Source: Ditylenchus dipsaci (Eukaryota; Nematoda; Chromadorea; Rhabditida; Anguinidae). From it: 64,000 nt of DNA. Below are positions 1 to 9,644 of this stretch, piece after piece (the first letter of the stretch is position 1; each line of letters opens with the position of its first letter). Made by a program: the position numbers and the translations under genes. The notes under the pieces were generated by a model. The model ran no database searches, was not told where the DNA came from, and saw nothing but the letters and a program-made list of their open reading frames with translations. Location of the stretch: assembly GCA_004194705.1 (NCBI GenBank), contig SADC01000115.1:1-64000 (forward strand), given 5' to 3'.

Positions 1-206
1 TTTTAGCTGTCTTTTACAACTTATTTCAGACATGGATTGGGACGTCCTGGTGGTGCTCGCCGATGTTTCCATAAGTATGAATGATTGAATTGACAAAAGC
101 TGGAATTCAAAACGACCAATTCTCGTCGAGGCATGGCACAGATGCTTGAACTGGCGCTGGATCTTCAGATGCAAAAAACCCAAGTTTTGGGAAGTGGCTG
201 CGTCAA

Positions 207-386
207 ATGAAAAAAGGAGTGACTGTAAAAGAGGCCGAGGCTAGTCGTCTCCAGAGTACTTCGAAGAAAGCTGAAAAGTGTCGACAAGCGGATCGCATTG
301 CAGAGAAAGCGTCTGCGAGAAGCTACAGCCGGCAGAAATCTTCAGTTTCTTTAAAGAATAAAGGAAATTTAACTGTTCTACGATAG
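207..386 (+). CDS. Possible C-terminal coding end of an unknown basic protein
   Basis: An open frame of 59 codons starts at ATG 207 and stops at TAG 384-386, followed by an AATAAA signal at 440-445. The peptide is rich in Lys, Arg, Ala and Ser (KKAEKCRQADRIAEKASAR), as in the basic tail of a ribosomal or nucleolar protein, but I do not recognise the family. An acceptor-like ttatttcag lies at about 21-29, and the other two frames between 30 and 230 also look partly coding, so the last exon may start near 30 and carry indels. The rest of the gene lies left of the window. What is seen is the frame, composition and polyA signal; that it is a gene end is inference. Confidence 0.35.
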   Translation: MKKGVTVKEAEASRLQSTSKKAEKCRQADRIAEKASARSYSRQKSSVSLKNKGNLTVLR

Positions 387-439
387 TCAAATGTGTTTGA
401 TTTGCTGTTAATATTTGGGCTTGTTGAAAAGTAAGAGTG

Positions 440-445
440 AATAAA
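440..445 (+). terminator. Polyadenylation signal AATAAA
   Basis: AATAAA about 55 bases after the TAG of the 207-386 frame, consistent with a 3' UTR end. Confidence 0.4.
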
Positions 446-449
446 GATT

Positions 450-960
450 GGCTGTTTTGATGTGATTTTCTTGGTAAGGTAAGGTGTGTTGTGAAGGTAT
501 GTTAATGTAGGGATCGGAAAAGCAGATATGGAGTTACATATGTACCTGTGACGCTCCCCATCAGTGTCTCTCGCACTACTGCGTTTATGGTAGTGTACGG
601 CCAGTTAGAGATGGCCATTTATATGATGGCCTTTGTAACGGCTAGTTGTAAATGGCCTACATCGGTGGTGTATTTATGTCGAGTGTCCACTGTATTAGTT
701 TATTTTATGTTCACTTTGTTCAGTGCTAAAAATATTGTTTCTAGAAAAAACTTAAGTAACAAATAATTATTTTTGAAACAAATCGTACTGAGACCAATTG
801 TTTCTCATTTTGAATTAATTGCAGAAATGACTTTTTGTCCAGTTCTATTATTTGCCAATACTTTTGTCCAGTTCTAGGTGTGCCAAAAAAACATTGTTCC
901 GTACACGCTGGACACCCCCTATATCAGCCGCATGACACCAAAAAACTAGAAAACAAATAA
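450..960. other. Intergenic, no supported gene
   Basis: I see no exon with splice sites or a recognisable protein. The 72-codon frame at 548-766 has no family resemblance and no splice context. Confidence 0.5.
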
Positions 961-970
961 TATTAAAACC

Positions 971-976
971 TTTATT
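971..976 (-). terminator. Polyadenylation signal for the membrane-protein gene
   Basis: TTTATT on the plus strand is AATAAA on the minus strand, about 130 bases beyond the TGA of the gene that ends at 1103. Confidence 0.45.
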
Positions 977-1102
977 GACCGGTACATATACACACTTATT
1001 AGCATACATGCCTCTGCATAGACCAATGGTGGCTACACAGTAATCACAAACTTACAATAATATTACTGTGGATACTGCACGTAGAGAATTTTCTAGCCTG
1101 CT

Positions 1103-2809
1103 TCATTGATCCTCCAAGCTGCTGATGTATGGATCATTCCTCCGCAGGCGAGGTTGGCGCTTGGCTGTAGGGGGCGGCTCTTACTGACTCAGCTTCTCCA
1201 CCGACTGTTTCCTTCCAGCTGCAGACATAAGTCGTCGTAATCCTTCTGGAAACGAGGCACACGCTGTGGGAGACGCTGGCTTCTGCTCTTTCGACCGACG
1301 CTCTTCCCCAACACCTTGTTCGCTGGGCACTGCGCTCCATGTATTCGGCTCTTTTGCCTTGCACGTGCTGGCTGGTGTTTGTAGTCTTCGATCTTGGAAA
1401 GGTCGGCGAAAACAGCGGATTTTCCCTTCTGTACTTCTTGTGCACCGGAGGCAATGGCCTGAACTTTTCACCTGTTTCTTTGACCTTATTGGCAGCTCTT
1501 CTTGGATGGCTCACCCTGATTCTTGCTGCGATGACGACCTTTGGCTGCCCTTTCTTTCTTTTTGCTGCTGACAATGTCCTTGGCAACGGGATTTCTGTTC
1601 CTCAGTTGGACAAGGCTGAAGCTTCGGCACTTCTTTTGCAATCGCTTTGCTGAAATCGAATTGCTGAGACTAATACGAATCTAAAGACACCAAAGTTTAC
1701 CTAGGCTTGACATCTGGCGTCGGCTTTCGGCTGAGTCGTCTTCACATGAGTATTCGAGGCAGCAGTCACTTCGGCCTGAAATAAGGACAATCAAAATCAG
1801 CATTATAAAATAGAGTATCACGTACATGTCTGGAGAGTCTCCGGCTTCATCCCTTGAGCAGGCAGCACCTTGACATCTGTAGGAGCAGCTGGAACCGAAC
1901 CCTTTGTTTTGTACTTCCACAAACACCACAAACCGAAACCAATGGCAGCAAGCAAAATCCTAAAACCGAAAAGATCGAAATTAAGACATGATAACTGATT
2001 AAATAGCTTACAGAGCACCAGCAGAGAAAGGCAAACGATCAGCACAGTATTGTCGTCTTGTCTTCAGGCGTACTAGAAACCCCGAACCAGGCGGTTGGTA
2101 AAGCTGTAGCGCTCATCCTGAAGTAAATTATTAAGCGTTAATTGTAGGATTAAAGACTTACAAATTCGATTGCAATGTCTGGACACTTCTGCTGGATATT
2201 CTCGACCGAAAAGTCCACCACCTTGCCACCTTGCTTGTGTTGTTGTTGGGCTTGGAGACTACCTTGCAAACGATTGAACTATTCACCTTGTTGAGAGCCA
2301 CATTACCATATCAAACACATCGACGGAGACGGAACCAGAGCTGACACCCGCCAACTTGAGCAGCTAGGGTACTGGAATCCCTACCTAAAAATAACAAATC
2401 GGAATAAGTTGACAAAGCAGATGAAAAAAGGTAACTGAATGACAACTCAACCCTGTCGTCCTGCTTACTCCACTTCACCCTTTCACTTGCACTACATCCC
2501 ACCGACTAGAGTTATCCTAAAATGAAAATGATTGATAAGTAGTGACTGTAACGGAAAAATGACTTGTTTTCGTTCTTATTACTTGTAAGACAAGAGCTAC
2601 GGGGTAACAACTGCTTGATAAAGATTTTTCCAGCATCCACATCGTCTTTTGGAATTACAAGACTAGCCTTCGGATTGCTCATCGACAGTCGCCTGTAAAA
2701 AGTAATTATAACTGTTTAAATCAAAACCAAGTTGGTACTGACATAGGTCCACCAGCTGCAGCCAAGAAAATGATATCAGGAGGAAGAGAAGCAATAGAGC
2801 AGTAGCCAT
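1103..2809 (-). CDS. Predicted type I membrane protein, multi-exon, unknown family
   Basis: Minus-strand gene. It starts at ATG 2809 with a signal peptide (ATALLLLFLLISFSWLQL). Exons are separated by introns of about 50 bases: coding around 2580-2700 (KASLVIPKDDVDAGKIFIKQ), 2150-2390 (LLKLAGVSSGSVSVDVFDM, then KVVDFSVENIQQKCPDIAIE) and 1985-2110. A hydrophobic segment follows (LIVCLSLLVL, then ILLAAIGFGLWCLWKYKTK, about 1825-1975), then a long Lys/Ser/Arg-rich tail ending at TGA 1103-1105 (RRNDPYISSLEDQ). An AATAAA in minus sense lies at 971-976. The layout suggests signal peptide, luminal domain, one membrane span and a basic cytosolic tail, as in an ER or surface protein. The reading frame changes inside several exons, so the sequence as given carries indels and exon edges are approximate. 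I do not recognise the family. Confidence 0.55.
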
Positions 2810-2954
2810 CACCTCACATCACAGACCAATTGAACCAATGACGACGAGCCCACATTTGAAAATAGAGAGCAAACGGAAGATGCGAACGAATTTTCACTGC
2901 AGCACAAGCAATAATGAGTTCAATGTGACCAAACTTTGTATATTTATAGGGGGA

Positions 2955-3014
2955 TATATTTAAAACTGGCCATAAAATACTGAAAATGGCCCACACCCTT
3001 TCAAAATTCAAATT
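2955..3014 (-). repeat. Inverted end repeat, GGCCATAAA family (left copy)
   Basis: Contains TGGCCATAAAATACTGAAAA followed by TGGCCCACACCCTTTC. The reverse complement of the CCCACACCCTTTCAAAATT part recurs at about 5240-5275, so the H2B/eL33 block lies between inverted copies. Confidence 0.6.
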
Positions 3015-3397
3015 TCCTTGTAGTTCAACTTAAACAAAACGCCAAGAATTAAATTGGCGTTTTTATCCGCCCTTTTAAATTTTTTGTCTTTTCTTCACCA
3101 AATGAACTGTTTTTTTGCAAAAAGCACACGGTCTTTACTCCAAAGATCTTTTGTTTAGAAATTGCATCTTATGTCTTTTTCAAAATCTTGTTTGTCCGTA
3201 TCATGAATTCCGGAAATAATATTCGGGCATCCCACAACTAGTTATGTATCATGTCCATAAGTGTGCTAAAAGTGCCGTGAAATTCTGTCGAGTTTGGTTG
3301 CGAGTTAGACAGTCTGGACCTCAAGCCGAACGTCCACGAAGAAAAGCAGCGGGAAACAATAACAGGAAACTAAGAGCACCAAAACACTTTATCAAAC

Positions 3398-3403
3398 TTT
3401 ATT
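3398..3403 (-). terminator. Polyadenylation signal for the H2B/eL33 unit
   Basis: AATAAA on the minus strand, about 65 bases after the eL33 stop. I see no equivalent signal between H2B and eL33. Confidence 0.5.
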
Positions 3404-3468
3404 CAGCGGCGGTAACATGAACGAGGAGGATAACACGGGAATTCCAATCATGAGAGTTCTAGACAATT

Positions 3469-3916
3469 TCAGATGGTGCTTGGATAGAGCATCACACAGA
3501 TTCGCTTTCTAATGGCATGCGGCGGCAGGTTGTATGAAACTTCCCTCGGACGAAGCTAGAATTGCCATGAACACGGGTGATGCGGCCCCAAATGGTACGA
3601 ATACGCTGCCCCTTGCGACCTTTGTAGACGTAGACCGCACACTTGTCGACGTAGAAATTAGCATCTTCCTGAAAGGCATAGAGTAAATTATTATAACGAT
3701 AGAATCGACATACAGTCAAATCTCGGTTTACCAACATCCCAGAGCTCAGGCATAGGGAGGCGGTTAACTGTGGTGGCCAACAACCGAGGGTCGACTGTAA
3801 AATATTGAAAAACTGACCTTGTTGAAAACCCCATCAAGAGTCAAAAGCGCCGTGTGCTAATGTTGATTTTTCTGACCGCACTTGTACCCTGTGAAGATTA
3901 CCTAAAAAGCATAGTC
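3469..3916 (-). CDS. RPL35A: Ribosomal protein eL33 (RPL35A)
   Basis: Structural protein of the 60S ribosomal subunit. Minus strand. The first part is in the exon 3818-4093: [13 protein letters not shown] matches the family's AIFAGYKRGLRNQ, and [13 protein letters not shown] matches HTALLKIEGV. The last exon is 3469-3668: [33 protein letters not shown], then NLPPHAI and the typical end VMLYPSTI before TGA. A pogo-like MITE sits in the 149-base intron. Oddities: one A is missing near 3530, shifting the frame before NLPPHAI; a TAG stands where the family has Glu (NQREHT); and no separate start exon is visible because the exon runs straight out of histone H2B. AATAAA in minus sense lies at 3398-3403. 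Family identity is clear. Whether this copy is intact, fused or a pseudogene is unresolved. Confidence 0.85.
3711..3799. mobile_element. Short pogo/Tigger-like MITE in the eL33 intron
   Basis: Starts TACAGTCAAATCTCGG and ends GGGTCGACTGTA, an imperfect inverted repeat flanked by TA. It belongs to the CAGTC-RA-CCTCGATATAACG family seen elsewhere here (20368, 31495, 58379, 60514). Confidence 0.6.
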
Positions 3917-4525
3917 AACGAATCACTGTACTTGGACATAGCTTTGGTCCCCTCCGAGATAGCGTGCTTGGCCAGCTCTCCAGGCATGACGAGACGAACG
4001 GAAGTCTGCATTTCGCGAAAAGAAAGCGCACGAGTCTTGCCATAATTGACCAGGCGGCGGATTCATCCAGCAAGCGTCGAAGAGATCCTTAACCTGAGAA
4101 AGTGACTAAATTACTACACTACATTCGCAAAAATACCACCATAGAATTTATGACAGCCAGCCTTTCGAGGTGATTCGCATCTCCGAATGAACTTGCTTGA
4201 GCACTCGATTGAGGTAGATTGAACAGGTTATTAGCAAAATCGTCGGTAATAATAAGTGGTAGAACTACACCATAGCTTCGCTTGTTTCTACCCTTGCTCG
4301 AGCTCTTCGGCTTGACATCCTTCGACTTCTTCTTGTTCTTTACACCTTCCTTCTTTTCAGTGAAAGACGAAACGACGAGAGCTGGAGTTTTGAGCAGCAC
4401 ATCTTGTCCATTTGGATTGCTTCACCAAAGCAAAAGCGCATCAAAAAATAGGTACACAAGGTAAAAAGCTTACGAAGGCGGATATTTGTAGCAGCCCTAG
4501 CTCGGCTAGCTTGCTCACTCGCCAT
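3902..4525 (-). CDS. Histone H2B variant with introns, joined to eL33
   Basis: Core histone that pairs with H2A in the nucleosome. Exons on the minus strand: 4474-4525 ([17 protein letters not shown]), 4271-4419 (Lys-rich tail [20 protein letters not shown]), about 4140-4203 ([14 protein letters not shown], then AVINSM, matching [22 protein letters not shown]) and 3902-4093. The last has [24 protein letters not shown] and [20 protein letters not shown], matching the H2B alpha-C region. Introns are about 46-67 bases. Canonical H2B genes have no introns and a shorter tail, so this is a divergent, probably replication-independent or germline variant. Single-base indels near 4160 and 4055-4070 break the frame. 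After SKYSDS the frame runs on through TMLFR to TAA at 3899-3901, only a few bases from eL33 coding sequence. Confidence 0.8.
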
Positions 4526-4559
4526 ATTCTTGCTTGATTTCTCTGCTCATTATATTCTC

Positions 4560-5240
4560 ATCGTTTCTTGACTGCGATTGAACGAGTTTCGGAGAGAGAC
4601 ACTTCATTTGCTTAACGCACATTCTCTGGTGGAGACCATCTTCAGCTCTAAAAACACTGAATTTTATTTTTTGTATGAGACACGCCAATCTTGTATTTTG
4701 GGGCTTTTTTATGCACCAAAAGAAAGCCTACAATCTTCTACCCGAAAATCCAGACCGATTTTTTGTAAAACCACAATTTTCAAAACTAAAGGCTATTTGA
4801 AGCAAACAACTGCCATTTTTCCGAGTAAAAATAGGGGTTTTTGCGTTTATCATCTAACTTTTGCATTAGACACCCTAAATTTGCATTTTTTGCATACGTC
4901 CTTGGTACCAACACGCAGCAAATTTACTCCTCTATCGAGTCTCCGGTTTGTTTTAGAAAAATTAGACACAAAAACTTGGCAGGACCTCAATCATGTCAAT
5001 GAGGCGAGGATTTTTTCTAAAAATTTTCACAGAAATTTATTGTGGTTTCGAAATTTCAACTGTTTCATGGGCAAGTGATGGCTCATTCGAAAGCCTGAAT
5101 GTGAGAAAAATTTGGGTATGAGAATGCCAAAACCAAAAATATAAAAACCTCATCAGAAGTATGAAACAAAAACGCCTCAAATCGACCATTTTCGATAAAT
5201 TTTTTTTTTGGCGCCAAATTTCCCTATTACACTAAGATTC
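4560..5240. other. Intergenic, with an unrecognised 166-codon frame
   Basis: An open frame at 4578-5078 (+) codes 166 residues with no domain I recognise, no splice context and frequent Phe/Leu from T-rich DNA. I treat it as a chance frame in AT-rich repeat DNA, though its length is notable for this window. Confidence 0.4.
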
Positions 5241-5490
5241 AAATTTTGAAAGGGTGTGGGCCATAAATATTTAATTTTGGCCATAAACTCGACGTGGCCA
5301 TAAAATACTGAATTTGGCCATAAATTATTGAATTTTGGCCATAAACTTTTGAATTCTGGCCATAAACTTAAATTTGGCCTTGATATACCGAATTTTGGCC
5401 GTAAATTATTGGCACAACTTGATATACAAGAGAAATTTTTATTTTTTTTTTTAGAAATTTTTTATCAGATTTTGGCCATAAAATATTGAA
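5240..5490 (+). repeat. Degenerate tandem repeat of GGCCATAAA units (right copy)
   Basis: Begins with GAAAGGGTGTGGGCCATAAA and continues as about ten units of the form TTTTGGCCATAAAnnnTGAA. The same unit occurs at 2955-3014 and 6936-7185. Confidence 0.65.
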
Positions 5491-6394
5491 CTCAAGTTGG
5501 CTCTACGTCATTGGTGTACAATTGGTCTACAAGTCAATCGGCTCACCAAAGTATTATCATCTCCAAATGTCGCACAAACTATAGTATTAAACTTAAAATT
5601 TTGTACTGAAATGGTTTGTTATGACCAAATTGTTGTTTTGATTATTCATAATCTCAATATCTAGTTAGTACTTGATAGGTATCCACTCCGAGTGGTCGAA
5701 TACCTCAGTTTAGACTACCTCAGTTTCTCGGGTGTCGATAAGTTAAAACCAGGTTTTGTTCTTTACAAACCCTTCTTTACACCTACTTTCTTGTTTCTCA
5801 GGTAAATATCACGAATTCTAGTAAGTAGATCTCAAGAGCCATTTGGAGGATGCCCAACAATCGTGGGTTGGTTTTTCGTCCCTGGAAACTTTCCGAGATT
5901 TTTTTTTGAAAAAGACCCAGAAACTTTCCTTAGGCATTTTTTTAAAACGCATTTTATCGAAGTTCTCCGAATCACAGTCTGGGTCCCTCTTCTGTGAAAT
6001 TCACCTATTCTTCACCACTCCAGGAAAAAAAACTCTAATAAATTCACTACCGCAGACACACTAACCACATCATTCAGCCAGGGTTGGAATACAGCTAGTG
6101 CAGTGCGAAAAAGACCAAGACAGCGGCCGAAAATTTATAACAAAGAAAGGTACGGTAGACGACCGACCACAAGCGCAGGGATAGCAGATAGTAACCGTCT
6201 AATTTTTTCAATCGTTTACTAATTAGCCAATAGAGAGCTCGCCACTCATGTTAACCTTGCACAATTATAACATTGTCCGCGAAAGAAACAACAAACTGGG
6301 TAGGCTCAAAAAACCTGATGTACTAAAAACAATTTTATTCAGATCATTACATCACATCGAAATACACTTGTAAGAGGGAAACAATACTCCATTA
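5491..6394. other. Intergenic, no supported gene
   Basis: Nothing recognisable. A 73-codon frame at 5843-6064 lacks splice or family support. Confidence 0.45.
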
Positions 6395-6788
6395 TCATTG
6401 CTGCTGCTTCTGCTGGAGGTCAATTCGGCTGAAGACTTTTTCGAAGGAGCACACTGTAATACAGAATCGTTAATGGAACAAGTTTGTCACTTAAGCACTC
6501 ACTAATCAACGGAAAGCCAAGTCTGAACCCACGATCATAACCACGGCCATTGAGATAGTTGAAACAATCGCCTGCAATTGAATAAACTTACTTTGAAAAG
6601 CACTGGAGTTGATGCAATCGAGGCGTAGAGCACATGTTGTTTGCCAACTGAAAAATAGACCTAGTCAGAACATGAACCACCAATCAATCAAAGACACTCA
6701 CCTAGAATAGCGAATCCAGGTGCCAAAGCGCAATCAACCACTGAAAAAGCATCAGGAGAGCCGACATCACGGAGAACTTCATTGTCAT
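6395..6788 (-). CDS. Small probable secreted protein
   Basis: Minus strand. It starts at ATG 6788 (MTMKFSVMSALLMLFQWLIA), a plausible signal peptide. Exons of about 50-90 bases follow, with introns of about 45 bases. One exon reads WQTTCALRLDCINSSAFQ, the next SDCFNYLNGRGYDRGFRLGF, and the last MCSFEKVFSRIDLQQKQQQ to TGA 6395-6397. The phases agree across the last two introns. The cysteines and size suggest a small secreted, possibly disulfide-bonded, protein. The first-exon frame does not join cleanly to the second, probably because of an indel. Family unknown. Confidence 0.5.
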
Positions 6789-6935
6789 TCGTTGAGCTTG
6801 ATAATTCTAAACACACAGAATTCTATTATTGATGCGGAAGACATGCAAATTTGCAAGGATGAAAAGTGTAACACAGTTATATAACGCAGCAAAACCGGTG
6901 ACGGAATTCAATTGACCTAGAGCCAACCCGAGTTT

Positions 6936-7187
6936 ATGGCCAATACCCAATAATTTATGGCCAAAATTAAGCATTTTATGGCCAAAATTAAGCATTTTAT
7001 GGCCAAAATTAAGCATTTTATGGCCAAATTCGAGTTTATAGTCAAAATTCAAAAATTTATGGCCAAAATTCAAACTTTTATGGCCAAAATTCAGTATTTT
7101 ATGGCCATGTCGAGTTTATGGCCAAAATTAAATATTTTATGGCCAATTTTCAGTATTTTATGGCCAAAATTAAATACCACCCTTTAT
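6936..7187. repeat. Tandem GGCCAAAATT-type repeat
   Basis: About twelve copies of TTTATGGCCAAAATTNAGNA, in either reading direction relative to the array at 5240-5490. Frames on both strands (6807-7073 and 6957-7337) are artefacts of this repeat. Confidence 0.7.
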
Positions 7188-7950
7188 AGGGTTGTCGATC
7201 GAGCGCTCGATTTCGAACTTTTCGCTCGAAAGTTCGAAAAAATTTCGAATTTCGAGCGCTCGAAAAAAAAATTGGAATTATGCTTTCGAATTTCGAGCGC
7301 TCGAAAAAAAAATTCGAATTATGCTTTCGAATTTTGAGCGCTTATTTTCGAGTTATAGTTTGGAACTTGCAGCACACAAAAAAGAATGTAATGGTGAATT
7401 TTTCTTGTTTTAGAAAAATGCCAAGCGAAGTTTGGAAATCGTTTAAGAAAGTCGGTGGAAAGACTATTTTCACTTGTGGGGAAGAGCTTAGACTGTCAAA
7501 GATTAGATCAACAACTCATCTTTCGGGTCACCTGAAATCGGCAAGGCCCAAGAAAAGTTAGCGAACAAAAAATTGGGACCTTCTGAGGCGAAAAAAGCCA
7601 GAGCGGTGCTTTTTGCGATCTCAGAGTCTCCGATCTGCGCCGTTTGATCAAGCACAACTATGGAAAAAAATGGTAGTTTTTTGGCCGCTTATTTGTTTGG
7701 TGTGGTAAAGCGTCGTGTGTGGTCGATTAACCATGGTTTCGATTAATTTATTTCTAAAAAATCCATTAATGAGGCGGCGAAGCCGCTGAAAATTTTCGAT
7801 TTCAAATCGAGCGCTCGAAAATTTTCGAATTTCGAATCGAGCGCTCGAAAATTTCGAATGTCGAATATGGAATCGAGCGCTCGACTCGAAAATTTCGAAT
7901 ATCGAATCGAGCGCTCGACTCGAAAATTTCGAGCGCTCGACAACCCTATA
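7188..7950 (+). mobile_element. hAT-like DNA element with GAGCGCTCGA ends
   Basis: The ends are inverted: GGGTTGTCGATCGAGCGCTC at 7188 and GAGCGCTCGACAACCC at about 7950, each extended by several more TCGAGCGCTCGAAAATTTCG units as subterminal repeats. Inside is a short coding remnant with a BED-finger look (next entry). BED fingers at the N-terminus and repeated subterminal motifs are typical of hAT transposons. No transposase core is present, so this is a non-autonomous copy. An 8-bp target duplication is not evident. Confidence 0.65.
7418..7561 (+). pseudogene. BED-type zinc-finger remnant of a transposase
   Basis: Follows an acceptor-like cttgttttag. It reads MPSEVWKSFKKVGGKTIFTC, then GEELRLSK and THLSGHLKSARPKKS, stopping at 7561. 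The W-x-F start, CGEEL and H-x3-H agree with a BED finger. The first Cys of the usual C-x2-C is not visible (IFTC), so the finger looks degenerate. Only the N-terminal domain remains. Confidence 0.5.
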
Positions 7951-8580
7951 TATTTAAACTCGATGATCAAATTTATTTTTCAACTTTACTTTTAAACTCC
8001 TAACTTCTATGTGAGACAACATACGATTTCATAGAATTGTGTAAACAACACGAACAAAAAAATGTGTACGGGCCGTACTTTTGGCGAGCAGCACGGGTTT
8101 ACACTTGTTTGCCGAAATTGGGGTTGGACCTTCCAAGAAACAATGTAAAGTTCGATTCTCTGGAAAAAGAGGGAAACTTTTCAGATCATGAGGGGTCAAA
8201 GATTAGGTTTTGCTAAGGTGGTTCTTCAATCATGTGTAATTGGTGGTTTTTTTGTATTTTTTCCCAAAAATTGCAGTCTTTTACACACATTGCACCTTTT
8301 CAGCCAGTTTATACCGATAGGAGTACGGCCAGTTCCCGACGGTTTTTTAGCGGCCAGTTCCCGACGCTTTTTTCTCGTTACAGTCCCTAACGCTAGGCAA
8401 ATAGTTCTTTGGCTATGGAATACCTCCCGCTCCTTCAAAATCGCTGTAACTACTATAGATGATGGTTTTGGTATTCGCGGCTGTGCGGCTGTGGCTTTTT
8501 ACACAAAATCAAGTGCGGCTGCGGCTATGTCTGAAAATCAAGTGCGGCTAGCCACGCGGCTAGCCGCACTTGACACGCCG
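7951..8580. other. Repeat-derived stretch with a palindromic GCGGCTAGCCGC core
   Basis: No gene supported. A 190-codon frame runs 8188-8760 but its end is translation of a tandem repeat. CAAGTGCGGCTAGCCACGCG near 8538 pairs with CGCGGCTAGCCGCACTTG as a palindrome. Confidence 0.45.
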
Positions 8581-8585
8581 GTACA

Positions 8586-8697
8586 TGACAATTTTCCTCC
8601 GACAATTTTCCGCCGCCAATTTTCCGCCGCGACAGTTTTCCGCCGACAATTTTCCGCCGTCGATTTTCCGCCGCGACAATTTTCCGCCGCTGTAATT
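8586..8697. repeat. Tandem repeat of TTTTCCGCCG(A/C)CAA
   Basis: Seven or more near-identical units of about 12-15 bases (GACAATTTTCCGCCG). Locally much more GC-rich than its surroundings. Confidence 0.75.
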
Positions 8698-8966
8698 TTA
8701 GTTTCTGTTTTCAAGGCGGTGGTGAATCCACCCGTGGTAAATTTACCCTCCAGGGTTTGAGGTTACAGGTTCAAATACTGGTGGTAGCCGACATTATATT
8801 TTCTTGAAGAACAGCCATAAGTCGACCAGTAAGCCTGAGGGGTGTGGGTAGAAAAACACCCTACTGCCTTCCCTAAATGGGTATCCACCACCAAAACCCA
8901 AAATTTCGTTTTTAGGTGTGAGAAATTAAAATTTTGTACCTTTACCATCATCATGTCTTAAAGTTT

Positions 8967-9600
8967 TAGATGGGCAAACCTTTTTTTGCAGCTGATTTGG
9001 TCTTGCAGCTGATTTACGTCTTTCTGCAGCTGATTTACGTCTTTTTGCAGCTGATTTACGTCTTTTTGCAGCTGATTGACGTTTTTTCTGCAGCTGATTT
9101 ATTTTTCTGTCCAAGACCAACCAAATTTTGCTATATTTTGCAAGAATTCGAATGTTTTAGTCAGGAAATAACTTGGATCGGTCAGAATCCCACCCCGGAA
9201 TGGCCAGAAAGTTTATGGTGGTTTTGAGTGGTTCAGGGTGGAATTCTGAGTGATTCAGCTAATCGGACCGGAATTCTGATCCGCTCAATCGAATTTTCGC
9301 AAAAAGTTTACCCCCTTTGGTAAACCTCCCAAAAACCAACTTTCAAGGGCTTCTGGCCATTCCGGGTGGGATTCTGACCGATCCAAGTTATTTCCTGACT
9401 AAAACATTCGAATTCTTGCAAAATATGGCAAAATTTGGTTGGTCTTGGACAGAAAAATAAATCAGCTGCAAGAAAACGTCAATCAGCTGCTAAAAGACGT
9501 AAATCAGCTGCAAGACCAAATCAGCTGCAAAAAGACGTGAATCAGTTGCAAAAAGACGTAAATCAGCAGCAAAAAAAGGTTTGCCCGTTTTTAATGCTAA
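8967..9600. mobile_element. Large palindromic element with CAGCTGATTTACGTC arrays in both arms
   Basis: The left arm begins GGGCAAACCTTTTTTTGCAG, carries about six units of CAGCTGATTTACGTCTTTTT and continues to about 9215. The right arm, about 9350-9600, is its reverse complement and ends AAAAAAGGTTTGCCC. The inner part (TAGTCAGGAAATAACTTGGA, then CGGTCAGAATCCCACC) recurs in diverged form in Wnt intron 7 (37340-37760). This is a fold-back type non-autonomous element. Confidence 0.75.
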
Positions 9601-9644
9601 AACAGAGTTTTTTTACTTTTTGCATTGGGAAGCCAAGGTAAACA

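Noticed and set aside
1266..1653. Two overlapping plus-strand frames of 101 and 104 codons with hydrophobic stretches
   Set aside because: They are the reverse complement of the basic tail of the minus-strand membrane-protein gene.
4578..5078. 166-codon plus-strand frame, among the longest in the window
   Set aside because: No domain, no splice context, T-rich composition. Other long frames here arise in repeats.
6957..7337. 126-codon frame with repeated MAKIKHF units
   Set aside because: Direct translation of the GGCCAAAATT tandem repeat.
8188..8760. 190-codon frame
   Set aside because: Its second half translates the TTTTCCGCCG tandem repeat and its first half has no recognisable domain.
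8990..9575. Regularly spaced repeats resembling a CRISPR array
   Set aside because: Units are contiguous with no unique spacers, and mirrored in a palindrome; the genome is eukaryotic.
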